Shown: positions 44,020 through 54,139, numbered from the stretch's first letter. The stretch: DNA of 64,000 nt from Planctomycetaceae bacterium (GCA_041398785.1 JAWKUA010000003.1:310001-374000), one strand, 5' to 3'. The notes: generated from the letters alone by a model not told the origin. Numbers and translations: made by a program.

Positions 44020-47000
44020 CTACACTGTCAGCAGTTCGCCGACGGAGTCAGCCAGGACATCATCCAGCACCTTCAGGTCGCCAGCGACAGGTCTCATGCT
44101 GCCTGACGTCATGCCTGTGGCCGACTGAGTACCCGATGGCGCCGATGCGTACCGGTTCGGGCTCATCGTCGCAGAAGAGCTATTGGCGGGGATTACCGAC
44201 GGCGGCAGCACCGGCGGCGTCACGTAACCGGAGCTTGAAGAAAACAATCCCGGAAACGACGCGGGGGGCATCGCCAGGAAGTTCTGGAACACGATCACCG
44301 CGTCACTGATATTCAGAATCGCATCGCCGTTCATATCGGCAAACATCGAATAGCCTGCGCCCCCCGGCTGAGCCAGGAAATTCTGAAAGACGAGTACCGC
44401 GTCACTGATATTGACCAGTCCACTGCGATTTGCGTCGCCTCGATTTGTCACCAGATGAAAATTGAAGTCGTTGGCCGGATCACCCACCGGGGCAGGGCCG
44501 CCCGAAGTGAGCGTGTCGACGGAATTGACAAAATCGCCGTCAAGAGGCTCTCCGGCAAGGCTCAGTACGGTGTCCTGGATTTCCAGTCGCAGCGCGTCAA
44601 CCGGCAGTGTCGCGGTCAGGTCAATGACCATCTGGTTGCCGACTACGGTGATCAGACTGATTGAAGGCGACGAGTTCACTCCATGCAGGATTACGTTGCC
44701 GTTTTCGATCACAGTCGCGTCGTCGACGGATTCCGTGAACGTCACAATCAGGCGGTTGATATTTCCCCACGGCAGCGGCGTGATCTGTGCCGCCGATCCT
44801 GTCGGAATGGAAAAGCCCTGACCAAGTCCGGAGCCGACAGTTTCGCCATCCGCTGCATCGCGAAAGTCGTCGTTCCACGAAGACGAACTGACTTTCACTT
44901 CGGTCACCTGCAGCGGAGGTGCCAGCGGTGCATCGACAATCTCGATTTCTGACCATGTGACCGCAGCGTGACTTGAGGAAGTGAGCGATCCGGTGCCGTT
45001 GCCGTTGTCCGTGAAGACGACACCGGAAACTCCTGCAAGATCGAAGCTCAGGTGGTCTCCGATTCCGCCGTTCGGAAACACGGGGCTTCCGCCGTTGATC
45101 GCAATCGGTATCCCAACCTGCGGTGCCACCGTGATCGTATCGTTCCCGTCTCCGGCGTTGATCGTAATCGCTGATATCGCCGCCGCGGGAAATCGGCTGA
45201 CGAACGCCGGGAGATCCGATGCGTCGCCATTCGGACCGGTACCGGCAACGTCGTTGCCGATGTCCACAGAAACGACGATATCCGATCCGTCCATGGCAAC
45301 ATCAATCACGTCCGCGCTTCCTCCCAATCCGCCGCGGACAATAAGTTCTCCGGCTGCCTCATCCAGAAAGGCATACGTCGTGCCGAATGTCTGCGGCATG
45401 ACGATGGAGTAGTCGTAAACATCCTGAAACACGAGCGCCAAAACGTCGTTCACCAGCGTGCGCTGGCCGAATGCGTAAATCGCATTGCCAGGATCGTCAG
45501 TGCCCACAAGATTGCGAGTGCCGCGATACGCGCTATTGAATGTTACCGGCTGATTGGTGCCGGACCCGGGCTTGCCGGCGCTGTGGACAACCTGACCAAA
45601 GTCGTTTCCACCGCCACCGCCGTTGTTGCTGGTCATCAGGTGAGTCACACTGGGACCGTCAAAGACCCAATAGTTCCCGACGCCGCCGCCTTCTGACTGG
45701 TCCGCGATTCCCGTGTTGGTGACAGTGCCGTTATTGGGACTGTTCATTCGGGCGGGCGAAAGAAACAGGCCGATGGAATGCGTGATTTCCGCATTCACGA
45801 GCGTAAACAGGTCGGACTTTCCGGCAGCCGGGCTGCCGGCATGAGCGAACGCCATAAACGCGCCACCGGTGGGATTGCCCTGGAATTCCGACCAGTCCAT
45901 CGGAGTCGGGTCGAGGAAGAAGCCGCCTCCATCACCCAGTCCGTCGCCCGTCGTGTCATTCCCCCGGCTGACGGTCACATTTCCGGACGTCGGATAACCG
46001 TCTTGGAAGGACGCACCGGCGGATGCTCCGAATCCCGTTCCGGACGCAGCCATCGACACAGTAATGTTGATTTGACCGGGACCACCAAAACCGGCGTGAT
46101 TGAGGTCAGTGATGACGCGTTCCCACGAAGCGAACACGGCGTCCACCACGCCCCGCGCAAGGGCTGCGTCCGTGCCGAAAGTGGAATCGAATCGGTCTGA
46201 CGCCAGCCCGCGATTCACCCAGTTCAGGCGACGCAGACCAATATTGACCGCATAGTCCTCGACCTCACCGTCCGCTGCGGCTCCTGTGATGCCGGTGCCG
46301 CTCGCCGTGCTGATTCGAAAACGTCCGAAGCTTTGGCCAATAACCGCACCCGCCGGGACGTTGACCGTCAGAGAATTCACACCGGCCGACAGCGACTGGT
46401 CGGTGAAGATCTGTTCTCCGGAATCGGTCCAGTCGCCATCCGCGTTCCAGTCGATCCACGCATTCAGAAGGCCGCCTCCGAGTGATGCCGTGACCTGAAT
46501 CGTTTCGGACTCACCCGGATCAATGCCGGTGGCGAAGACGACACCATCTTCATCGGCGCCATCTGTGGCGGCCGTAGAGCTATGCGTTCCGTCAGCTTCC
46601 ACATCGATCGAGTCTCCAAGGAATAATGCTCCAGCGGTGTGGCGCGCACCGTTTTCCGCCAATGTGACGGGATACGGTGCCGGGGCGTCGCCGAAGTCCT
46701 CGGTCGGCGGATCCGGTACGTCGCTGAGCCGAATGGTGTCGATTCTCCATCCGGTCGCTGAGACCGAACTGTCGGTCCCCATTCTCCATCGTAACTGAGC
46801 ATTCTGTCCGTATGCCGCAGTGGGAAGGTCGACGACGGTGGAAAGATAACCGCCGGAATTCCCGTTCCAGGAATCTCGGCCAGCCAGCGGGTTTCCAAAA
46901 CCGGAATCGATTACACCCACATACCCGTTGCTGACAAACGTTCCGCCGGCGGAAATGATGTCCGTGAAACTTCCGCCGCTAACTGAGATCTCCAGGACCC

Positions 47001-47514
47001 CGCCGTCGTAGTTGGCTTCAGTTGCGTAGGAGTTCCGAAAGCTCAGACGTCCATTGGCCGCGGATACCGCGAACGATGGCGATGTCAGCCGGTTGTCGCT
47101 GGTCGATGCGATGTCGGCAACAAACGCATGATTGGGGGCGGAGTCACTGCCCGTCGCCACCGTCACCCAGTTGTTGGCATTTGTCGTCGTCGACGTCCAG
47201 CCGCCTGGAAGTGAGGGTGCCGTGACACCATCAAACAACTCAAAGTCGACGGTTGCGTACAGTTGCGGCCCGTCAGTAGACGCGAGATACATTCCACCGC
47301 TGTCACTCTTTGATGGCGGCTTGGGAACCGGCAGCGGAACGTCGGCCAGCGTGCCGACGCTCGACAGCAGTGACCTATCTTCAAACCGTTCAATTTGCCG
47401 AATTCCGACGGCTTCCCGTCGGGACCGAAAGCGTCGGAGGCCAACCCGGCTCCGCGAACCACGGCAGAACTTCGACATCCGAGCGGATGACGTCAGCAAT
47501 GTCAGCAATGTCAT
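44020..47514 (-). CDS. giant exported dockerin/GEVED protein with degenerate metalloprotease-like segment
   Basis: The 1164-residue protein begins with a basic N-terminus and the planctomycete sorting-type motif ERFEDRSLLS. A concanavalin-like or MAM-like segment follows, and then a GEVED domain (EDFGDAPAPYPVTLAENGAR, DADGADEDGV-like, WIDWNADGDWTDSGEQIF, EVEDYAVNI) at about residues 275-430. A matrixin-like region (about 430-700) carries NAEITHSIGLFLSP, which aligns with HEIGHALGL but has Ala for the first His. A Ca-binding repeat-like segment (NAGDGNDTITV) precedes a dockerin-like tail (GDANRSGLVNISDAVLVFQN, DMNGDAILNISDAVIVFQN). AGAAGGG-type ribosome site before ATG 47514; a Met at 47478 is an alternative. 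Its role may be adhesion or polysaccharide binding. Confidence 0.85.
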   Translation of the reverse strand: MTLLTLLTSSARMSKFCRGSRSRVGLRRFRSRREAVGIRQIERFEDRSLLSSVGTLADVPLPVPKPPSKSDSGGMYLASTDGPQLYATVDFELFDGVTAPSLPGGWTSTTTNANNWVTVATGSDSAPNHAFVADIASTSDNRLTSPSFAVSAANGRLSFRNSYATEANYDGGVLEISVSGGSFTDIISAGGTFVSNGYVGVIDSGFGNPLAGRDSWNGNSGGYLSTVVDLPTAAYGQNAQLRWRMGTDSSVSATGWRIDTIRLSDVPDPPTEDFGDAPAPYPVTLAENGARHTAGALFLGDSIDVEADGTHSSTAATDGADEDGVVFATGIDPGESETIQVTASLGGGLLNAWIDWNADGDWTDSGEQIFTDQSLSAGVNSLTVNVPAGAVIGQSFGRFRISTASGTGITGAAADGEVEDYAVNIGLRRLNWVNRGLASDRFDSTFGTDAALARGVVDAVFASWERVITDLNHAGFGGPGQINITVSMAASGTGFGASAGASFQDGYPTSGNVTVSRGNDTTGDGLGDGGGFFLDPTPMDWSEFQGNPTGGAFMAFAHAGSPAAGKSDLFTLVNAEITHSIGLFLSPARMNSPNNGTVTNTGIADQSEGGGVGNYWVFDGPSVTHLMTSNNGGGGGNDFGQVVHSAGKPGSGTNQPVTFNSAYRGTRNLVGTDDPGNAIYAFGQRTLVNDVLALVFQDVYDYSIVMPQTFGTTYAFLDEAAGELIVRGGLGGSADVIDVAMDGSDIVVSVDIGNDVAGTGPNGDASDLPAFVSRFPAAAISAITINAGDGNDTITVAPQVGIPIAINGGSPVFPNGGIGDHLSFDLAGVSGVVFTDNGNGTGSLTSSSHAAVTWSEIEIVDAPLAPPLQVTEVKVSSSSWNDDFRDAADGETVGSGLGQGFSIPTGSAAQITPLPWGNINRLIVTFTESVDDATVIENGNVILHGVNSSPSISLITVVGNQMVIDLTATLPVDALRLEIQDTVLSLAGEPLDGDFVNSVDTLTSGGPAPVGDPANDFNFHLVTNRGDANRSGLVNISDAVLVFQNFLAQPGGAGYSMFADMNGDAILNISDAVIVFQNFLAMPPASFPGLFSSSSGYVTPPVLPPSVIPANSSSATMSPNRYASAPSGTQSATGMTSGSMRPVAGDLKVLDDVLADSVGELLTV

Positions 47515-47674
47515 GGACAACCCTTCTCAAGAACGAACGAAAGCAAGGACGAATTACGTTGAGGCGTATTCTCAGGGTGTCAGACAATTTGTTGCAGCAC
47601 GCCGAATGTCGTTAAGCAATCAGGCGGATTTGTGTTTTTGTGTGGACAGTCCGTACGATGTCAAAAGCATCTGC

Positions 47675-48469
47675 CTACTTGACGTATGCAGCCGCATCCA
47701 GGACGGACTCCGGTTCCTCCTTGGCCCGTTTCAGAAATTCGTCGACGCATGGAGGGCAGCAGAAGAGGTATTCCTGTCCGCCAATAATCCAGCCACAGTC
47801 GGGATTGGCGACGGTGTTGGTGATGGGGCAGATTCTTGCTCCTGGTTCCGGGTGCATGTCATGCGATGAGACGAAGTCTGCGAATTTCTCCGAAGCGGTG
47901 ACGGAACCATTCGCGGCGATATCAGCATCAGTGTATCGGCCTCCGGGTGTCAGATAGAGTTGCCTTTCGGCGTCGCTGGTGACCTTCGCAGGCATTACAG
48001 GTTCGGCTGTCGCGAACGAAAACCGATACCGTTCGCCGTTGATCCGGATCATCGGCACGTTGACCAGCAACTGCCCGGCCTTCATGCCCGACGGAAGCGT
48101 CCCCACAAAAAGCGATGTCCGATCCGGACCGTCTCCTTCCTGTGGCTCCGGAATCAGCGTGATCGGATAGCTCTGAGCGTCGCCAAACGGTCGCAGAAAC
48201 GCCTGCAGTTCCTGTTGTTCGATATCAATGACTTTCGCCTGGTCCTGGTCCAGCATGTAAAGTCGCAGTTTCCCTTCGGAAAACAGAGCTTCGGCGTGAT
48301 AGTGGTCCTGACCGACCGACACGATGATCCCGCCGTGCGTGCCGGGTTCATGCACATGCTGCTCATCATCCTTTGAACAGCCAATGGCGGCAAAGATGAC
48401 TTGTAGTGCAAACAGCAGGACCAGTGTCCCCCGCACAGCGGCGGGCAGGCAGCAGAAGCGATCGGGCAT
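47675..48469 (-). CDS. lipoprotein with C-terminal CCPPC metal-binding (YHS/TRASH-like) domain
   Basis: The 264-residue protein has a lipobox (AAIGC, Cys31) after a hydrophobic LVLLFALQVIFAA. HVHEPGTHGGIIVSVGQDHYH, near the mature N-terminus, is His-rich. The middle resembles HlyD-adjacent efflux lipoproteins (TSLFVGTLPSGMKAGQ). The C-terminus, ARICPITNTVANPDCGWIIG then GQEYLFCCPPCVDEFLKRAK, is a small Cys cluster like YHS/TRASH domains that bind metals, possibly copper. It starts five bases before the DUF1559 stop is read, so the two genes are coupled. No efflux pump is nearby. Confidence 0.83.
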   Translation of the reverse strand: MPDRFCCLPAAVRGTLVLLFALQVIFAAIGCSKDDEQHVHEPGTHGGIIVSVGQDHYHAEALFSEGKLRLYMLDQDQAKVIDIEQQELQAFLRPFGDAQSYPITLIPEPQEGDGPDRTSLFVGTLPSGMKAGQLLVNVPMIRINGERYRFSFATAEPVMPAKVTSDAERQLYLTPGGRYTDADIAANGSVTASEKFADFVSSHDMHPEPGARICPITNTVANPDCGWIIGGQEYLFCCPPCVDEFLKRAKEEPESVLDAAAYVK

Positions 48470-48473
48470 GGTG

Positions 48474-49541
48474 TCAGAACTCTCCCACGACAAGCTGGTC
48501 TCTGGCATTGGCCAGTCGCTGGAAGAGTCCAATCGGCGCTTTGCTTTTTCCAATCTGGTCTGAATTGCGCGACTCGATACTGTCACTGACGAAACGAACA
48601 GATCCGTCGCAAAGCAGGAAGTTCGCCCCGCCGGCGTGGGAACTGCTGAAACCTGCGGCACCCTGGCCGTCACAGGTGTAGGGGTATGCAGAAGCCGGCT
48701 GATTCAGGTCAAAGTACGCCGTACCGGCCACCATGGGGACGCCGAAGGAACTGCACTGATCCCATTCCTCAACGCCGCACCAGACCGATGCGTGGTTGGC
48801 ATAGGTTCGCTCGCCGACGGCGAATGTCTGGCTCGTCCCGTCAGTGATGTCAACAAACCGAACCGCCGTGTTGCAGCCCATGACTCCGTTGCCCCGCAGT
48901 TCATCGGCGCTCCAGATTCCGTAATTCGGACGCCATGACGATCCAAAGTTCGCCACATAGTTCGATGTCGCACCGCGAAAGCCCAGGTGATTCAGGTGGA
49001 AGGCGACCGCGCCGCCAATTGAAGTCGGGCCGGTGAAGTCATGATTCCGGTCAGCGATCACCTCAGACGGATCGGAGGGACACAGGTACGTGGGAATGAC
49101 GGTCTGCAGCAGATGCCGTCGGTGGTTGTCGAAAACAACATGAAACAGTTCACGATGATCAGGATCCAGTTCTGCATACAGCGGGGCCTGTTCGAGATAC
49201 GGAAGAAGAAAAGTTCCCCACCCCCAGCGCTTGCCGTCCAGATGCAACTGAAATCCTCCCGGATACGCGGGCGGAAGCACTCGAACGCTGTCGTGATACA
49301 TGTGCAGCGCCAGTCCGATTTGCCGCAGTTGATTCTGGCACTGAGTACGCCGGGCGGCTTCGCGCGCCTGCTGGACGGCAGGCAGCAAAAGTCCGATCAG
49401 CACCGAGATGATCGCGATCGTGGTCAAGAGTTCGACGATCGTGAAGCCGCGACGAAACGGTTTGCGGTTCACAGGTTGACGCGCGACATACCGCCGCGTC
49501 TTCGAATCGTGAATGACCTCGGAATACCGCATGCAGCACAT
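48474..49541 (-). CDS. DUF1559 prepilin-type N-methylation protein
   Basis: The 355-residue protein has a type IV prepilin leader: KPFRRGFTIVELLTTIAIIS, cleaved after Gly, and a helix LIGLLLPAVQQAREAARRTQ, NQLRQIGLALHMYHD. The DUF1559 body (PYLEQAPLYAELD, YLCPSDPSEV, ANFGSS, GERTYANHASVW, HAGGANFLLCDGSVRFVSDS) is the expanded planctomycete pseudopilin-like family. Function is unproven; it may build surface fibres or act in secretion. The stop is five bases before the lipoprotein ATG, suggesting cotranslation. Confidence 0.93.
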   Translation of the reverse strand: MCCMRYSEVIHDSKTRRYVARQPVNRKPFRRGFTIVELLTTIAIISVLIGLLLPAVQQAREAARRTQCQNQLRQIGLALHMYHDSVRVLPPAYPGGFQLHLDGKRWGWGTFLLPYLEQAPLYAELDPDHRELFHVVFDNHRRHLLQTVIPTYLCPSDPSEVIADRNHDFTGPTSIGGAVAFHLNHLGFRGATSNYVANFGSSWRPNYGIWSADELRGNGVMGCNTAVRFVDITDGTSQTFAVGERTYANHASVWCGVEEWDQCSSFGVPMVAGTAYFDLNQPASAYPYTCDGQGAAGFSSSHAGGANFLLCDGSVRFVSDSIESRNSDQIGKSKAPIGLFQRLANARDQLVVGEF

Positions 49542-49914
49542 GCTCAGAAGGAGAATCAGCCTTTGCGATCCGGCACTTCGGACCAGGAAAACCCGAGACG
49601 TGCGTCAACCCAATGTTGGGCCCTGTGGCTGATCGGCTGCCGGGGGTCATACCTCTATCCGACGCTGAATGTGCATGCAAGGACTGACCGGAAAATTCGC
49701 GATGATCGGTATGAAGTGTTTTGGCGGACGAGAACCTTCGCATTACTGCACGACGGATTCCGGCGAAGGTGCGGAGGATTGATCGTCGCTGGCAGGATTC
49801 TCACAACGGCCTCTGAAAAACCGCCTCGTTGGATTGCAAGTCGCGGCCAGGATGACAACGCTTTGCCAGGCGATGAATTCCCGCAATCAGTTTCCAACTA
49901 CGCGGACTGCAGCG
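49542..49914. other. divergent intergenic region, DUF1559 / hydrolase
   Basis: 373 bases between divergent starts. Open frames on both strands are Arg/Ser-rich shadows. A short CCCAA/TTGGG dyad occurs near 49610 and a CCTTCGC/GCGAAGG pair with a long loop near 49735-49770. Nothing firm. Confidence 0.45.
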
Positions 49915-50784
49915 ATGAGCTTCACCATTGCGATGACGAAAATCGGAGACGTGGCTCTGTCGACGGCGTCCACACCCGCAACAGCTTCAAGTGAACCGAC
50001 GCTGTTGATGCTGCACGGTGTCACGCGGCGATGGCAGACGTTTCTTCCCGTCACGGCCGCATTGGCGCAGCGATGTCGACTGATGCTGGTGGATTTGCGA
50101 GGCCACGGCGAATCGGATCGGGCGACCGGAGGCTACCGCGTCGTCAACTACGTCGATGACATTTGTGAACTGATCCACGCCTGTATTCCGGGCCCGCTGA
50201 TGATTTACGGGCATTCACTGGGAGCGATGACGGCAGCCGGTGTCGCGGCCCGGCTGGGTGAGCATGTCTCCGCCCTGGTCATGGAAGATCCGCCGCTGCA
50301 GACGATGGGCACCCGCATCGGTGAAACGTCGCTGCTGAGTTATTTCACGCAGGTCGGCAAGTTCGCCGGCAGCCGACTTCCCGTCGATGTGATGGCCAGG
50401 GAACTCGCCGACACTACCTATCAGGATCCCGCAACGGGAACGTCGTTACGCATCGGAGACACCCGCGATGCGGCTCAACTGCGATTTGCCGCCAGCAGCC
50501 TGAAGCGGCTGGATCCCGCGGTGCTGGAACCGATTCTGACATCAACCTGGCTCGAAGGTTTTTCCGTCGATGACGTTTTTCAGGCTCTGAAATGCCCGGC
50601 TCTGATTCTTCACGCCGATGAAGCAGCCGGTGGAATGCTGACGAGGGCCGACGCAGAATATGTCCTGGCATTGAATGACCGGGTTCTGCGTGTGGCGTTT
50701 CCCGGTGCTCCCCATGGAATTCACTGGACGGCGACTCAGCCGCTGCTGAATGTTGTGCTGCCGTTTCTGGAGTCCGTGCGGTAG
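49915..50784 (+). CDS. alpha/beta hydrolase
   Basis: The 289-residue cytoplasmic protein has the alpha/beta hydrolase fold. Visible are MLHGVTRRWQTFLPVTAAL (oxyanion region), VDLRGHGESDRATGGYRVVN, the nucleophile elbow GHSLGAMTAAGVAARLG, a later acid region (ILHADEAAGGML) and a C-terminal His in GAPHGIHW. Typical family members are esterases, haloperoxidase-like enzymes or lactonases; the substrate is unknown. The start is the ATG at 49915; 27 in-frame upstream codons exist. Confidence 0.86.
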   Translation: MSFTIAMTKIGDVALSTASTPATASSEPTLLMLHGVTRRWQTFLPVTAALAQRCRLMLVDLRGHGESDRATGGYRVVNYVDDICELIHACIPGPLMIYGHSLGAMTAAGVAARLGEHVSALVMEDPPLQTMGTRIGETSLLSYFTQVGKFAGSRLPVDVMARELADTTYQDPATGTSLRIGDTRDAAQLRFAASSLKRLDPAVLEPILTSTWLEGFSVDDVFQALKCPALILHADEAAGGMLTRADAEYVLALNDRVLRVAFPGAPHGIHWTATQPLLNVVLPFLESVR

Positions 50785-51198
50785 GCCGGTCAATCGATGA
50801 AGTCGGTGCGATTGCTGCAGCGGGGACATCACAAACCGCCTGCATTGACGGGCTGATCGGTCATTCTGCCGGGGAGGTCAATCTGAAATGCCCGGCCGTT
50901 CGATAAGCAGAAGAAGTCAGCATCCCGGACGCGGATTGATCCGGGCTTGACCATGCTGCGTCGGGAACGGACCTCCGGATGACGCGTCGGTATCGGTTGT
51001 TTCCACTTTGCTGAAACGTCTGCGGATGGATCGCGGGCAGGGTCAGGAACTTCTTGACTCAACTAGTCGCTCCGATAACCTTATTTCACGTCGTTTTGCC
51101 ATCAAGCTGCAGAAACTCCGCCATGACGGTAGTTTCCCTGCGTTTCGCATAATCCGCTTTGTGCTGCCTTTCGGAAACATCTCCCGGGATTCAGGTCT
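50785..51198. other. intergenic, no feature seen
   Basis: 414 bases between the hydrolase and the coiled-coil protein. A minus-strand open frame of 77 codons (50829-51062) was considered but not recognised. The last part should carry the coiled-coil gene promoter. Confidence 0.45.
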
Positions 51199-52743
51199 AT
51201 GGCTCAGCAGAAAAATGGCCCCGTTATCGCCCTTGCATTTTCGATGGTCCTAGCGGTCGGATTTGCCGTCGCGTGGTACATGACCATGTCCGACAACCAG
51301 GCAATGTCCGGGCAGCTTGCAAAGGCTCAGGCGGACCTGAGTGCTCGCGACACAACCGTGCGTGAACGCAACGAACAGGTGGGCTCGTTACTGGCAATCG
51401 CCGGGACACCTGGTGCGGCGGATCAGACCGACGTGGCTGCGGTCGTGACAAAGCTTCAGGAAACCGTGACAGAAGCCGCCGGTGACGGAACCAACGCTGC
51501 TCTGAACCTGGAATCCGGGCTGCTGAAGGCTGCGACAGATCGCGACCTGCAGGCCATGACCGCCACGGAACGGCTGCGAAACTTCAATGAAAAGGAAGCG
51601 GAACTGAATCGGACGATTGCTTCCAAAGATGCTGAGATCAAGGAGCACCAGGACGCCCGTCGGCGAACTGAAGAAGATCTCCGCAAAAAGGAAGTGCAGC
51701 ACAGCGAAGAACTGTCCCAGTTGCAGACACAGATCGACGATCTGATTAAGGAAAAGAACGAACTCGAAAGCAACTACGCAGCGCTGCAGACTCGATACAA
51801 CCGGGACACGGCCGATCTGGAGGCCGATATCACGCAAAAGCGCACGGCGCTGGTCTTCCTGCGCAAGAAGCTGTTTGAACAGGAAGACCTGAGCTTCAGC
51901 CGCGCTGACGGCATCGTGTCGTCCATCGATCGTTCGCGGAAGATCTGCTACATCAACCTGGGTGAGAGCGATGAACTGCGAATCGGCACGACGTTTTCCG
52001 TCTATCAGAAAAACAACAACGGTGTGGGCCGAAACAACACCGAGGACGTGAAAGGCAAGATTGAAGTCGTTTCAATTCTCGGCAATCACCTGGCTGAGGC
52101 GCGTATCGTTGAAGAAGACCTTATCCGGCCCGTTGCCAACGATGACCCGATCTATTCGCCGATCTTCACCAGCGGAGAGAAACTGCAAATCGCGGTGGCC
52201 GGCATGATCAACCTGGATGGCAAAGACGGCAGCGACAGTGACCGTGCCGCATTTAAGAGAATCGTGACGGGAGCCGGCGCGGATATTGCTGTGATGGTCG
52301 ACAAGGAAGGCCGATTCACTGACGGTTCCGGGAAGCCGATCGCCTCCCAGGAAGCCCAGGACAGAATCACGGAACGAATCCGGTACCTGGTGATCGCGGA
52401 TACCGGAGAAACCAACGACACCAACGACGCTGACCTGCAGGCGGCGTACCGTGACATCAAGAACAGCACAGCGGAACTCCGCAATCAGGCTGACAACCAC
52501 GGCGTTTACGTAATCAGCCTTGGAGCATTCCTGGAACACATCGGCTACAGCCGCAAGCAGATCAGCTGGACTCCCGGACAGGAATTTCCTGGCAAACTAT
52601 CCAATGGAGCCCGCAGCGGTTCGGTCGGAGCGACATTCGGCAGCAGAAACAGTTCCGCTGCGATCTCCGGACTCTACTCGAACCGTCGTCGCGGCGCTAC
52701 CAGCTCCACCGGCAACAACAGCGCCGTCTTCGGCGGAAAGTAG
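51199..52743 (+). CDS. membrane-anchored coiled-coil protein
   Basis: The 514-residue protein has one N-terminal helix (VIALAFSMVLAVGFAVAWYM), then heptad-rich coiled coil at about residues 100-235 (EAELNRTIASKDAEIKEHQD, RKKEVQHSEELSQLQTQIDD). A globular region follows (GIVSSIDRSRKICYINLGES, IVTGAGADIAVMVDKEGRF) with a BRCT-like flavour. The C-terminus is a Ser/Gly/Asn-rich tail (SNRRRGATSSTGNNSAVFGG). The middle GTTFSVYQ segment resembles a small beta domain. A planctomycete-conserved envelope or scaffold protein is likely; function unknown. The gene stands alone. Confidence 0.8.
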   Translation: MAQQKNGPVIALAFSMVLAVGFAVAWYMTMSDNQAMSGQLAKAQADLSARDTTVRERNEQVGSLLAIAGTPGAADQTDVAAVVTKLQETVTEAAGDGTNAALNLESGLLKAATDRDLQAMTATERLRNFNEKEAELNRTIASKDAEIKEHQDARRRTEEDLRKKEVQHSEELSQLQTQIDDLIKEKNELESNYAALQTRYNRDTADLEADITQKRTALVFLRKKLFEQEDLSFSRADGIVSSIDRSRKICYINLGESDELRIGTTFSVYQKNNNGVGRNNTEDVKGKIEVVSILGNHLAEARIVEEDLIRPVANDDPIYSPIFTSGEKLQIAVAGMINLDGKDGSDSDRAAFKRIVTGAGADIAVMVDKEGRFTDGSGKPIASQEAQDRITERIRYLVIADTGETNDTNDADLQAAYRDIKNSTAELRNQADNHGVYVISLGAFLEHIGYSRKQISWTPGQEFPGKLSNGARSGSVGATFGSRNSSAAISGLYSNRRRGATSSTGNNSAVFGGK

Positions 52744-52920
52744 GGGTCCGCCGACCGAACCTGCTCACTTCCGGGCCGATTCCATTCGAGCCGGCGAAGC
52801 TCTTCACGGAGCCTCGTCGGCTCGATCGCGTTTCGGCATCGTTCATGAAGCGGCCGACCTGTAATCGCGCAGAGTCGCGGCGACGACGCGCCACGCGGCA
52901 GGATTCGCGAACGGAAGTCG

Positions 52921-54108
52921 TCAGATCAAACCCACCTCGCGCCCCGCGTCCCGAAACGCGGCAACCGCCCGTTCCAGATGGTCTGTCGTGTGAGCCGCAG
53001 ACATTTGCGTTCGGATTCGCGCTTCGCCCTTCGGAACGACCGGGAAGGAAAAGCCCACGGCGTAGATTCCGCGTTTCAGCAGGGAATCGGACAACTTCGT
53101 CGCCAGTGCGGCATCGCCGATCATGACCGGAATGATCGGATGCACGCCATCCGGGATCCGAAAACCTTCGGAAGACATCGCCTTCCGAAAGAACGCCGTA
53201 TTGTCTCGCAGTCGTGTCCGCAGGCTGTCGGATTCGCTGAGCAACTGCAATGTCTTCAATGATGCCGCCGCGATGGGCGGTGCCAGCGTGTTTGAAAACA
53301 GGTAGGGTCGCGATCTTTGCCGAAGCAGATCCACGATGGGCTGTCTGGCGCTGGTGAAGCCACCGCTGGCTCCGCCAAGCGCCTTTCCCAGCGTGCCCGT
53401 GATGATGTCGACTCGGTCCATAACACCGCAGTGTTCGGGAGTGCCCCGGCCATGGTCGCCGATAAATCCAACGGCGTGAGAATCATCCACCATCACCATC
53501 GCGTCGTACCTGTCAGCGAGTTCGCAGATGTCGGCCAGGTTCGCCAGAAAGCCATCCATCGAAAACACGCCGTCGGTGGCAATCAGACGAAACCGAGCCG
53601 ACCGGGATTGCTTCAACTGCTCCTCAAGGTCCGCCATATCATTGTTGCGATACCGAAACCGCTGAGCCTTACACAGGCGAATTCCGTCAATGATGCTGGC
53701 GTGGTTCAACTGATCGGAAATCACCGCATCTTCGGCGGAAAGGATGGTTTCAAACAGGCCGCCGTTCGCGTCGAAGCAGGAGCTGTACAGAATCGTGTCG
53801 TCCATCTGCAGAAATTCGCTCAGGCCGCGTTCCAGTTGCCGGTGAACTGTCTGAGTGCCGCAGATGAATCTCACCGATGCCATCCCGTAGCCCCAGCGGT
53901 CAAGCCCTTCGTGAGCTGCCCGGACGATCTCCGGATGGTCCGCCAGCCCCAGATAGTTGTTCGCGCAGAGGTTCAGCACCTGGCTGTGGTCAGCCAGCCT
54001 GATGTCAGCACTCTGTGGCGAATCAATCAGGCGTTCGGCCTTCAGCAGACCCTGCAGCCGGATCTCTTCAAGCTGTGACGAAAGATGGTCCAGGAATAAG
54101 TCCGTCAT
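52921..54108 (-). CDS. kbl: glycine C-acetyltransferase (2-amino-3-ketobutyrate CoA ligase)
   Basis: The 395-residue PLP enzyme cleaves 2-amino-3-oxobutanoate with CoA into glycine and acetyl-CoA. Motifs: LNLCANNYLGLADHPEIVRA, YGMASVRFICGTQTVHRQLE, FDANGGLFE, VMVDDSHAVGFIGDHGRGTP, and the Schiff-base segment TGTLGKALGGASGGF (Lys in GKALG). It completes the Tdh-Kbl route of threonine breakdown. It lies 31 bases after the tdh stop in the same operon. Confidence 0.95.
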   Translation of the reverse strand: MTDLFLDHLSSQLEEIRLQGLLKAERLIDSPQSADIRLADHSQVLNLCANNYLGLADHPEIVRAAHEGLDRWGYGMASVRFICGTQTVHRQLERGLSEFLQMDDTILYSSCFDANGGLFETILSAEDAVISDQLNHASIIDGIRLCKAQRFRYRNNDMADLEEQLKQSRSARFRLIATDGVFSMDGFLANLADICELADRYDAMVMVDDSHAVGFIGDHGRGTPEHCGVMDRVDIITGTLGKALGGASGGFTSARQPIVDLLRQRSRPYLFSNTLAPPIAAASLKTLQLLSESDSLRTRLRDNTAFFRKAMSSEGFRIPDGVHPIIPVMIGDAALATKLSDSLLKRGIYAVGFSFPVVPKGEARIRTQMSAAHTTDHLERAVAAFRDAGREVGLI

Positions 54109-54139
54109 TGAAATGGCTCGCAGCAGGAACTTCCGGCGA

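Noticed and set aside
50829..51062. 77-codon minus-strand frame before the coiled-coil gene
   Set aside because: Not recognised and no ribosome site; may be chance.
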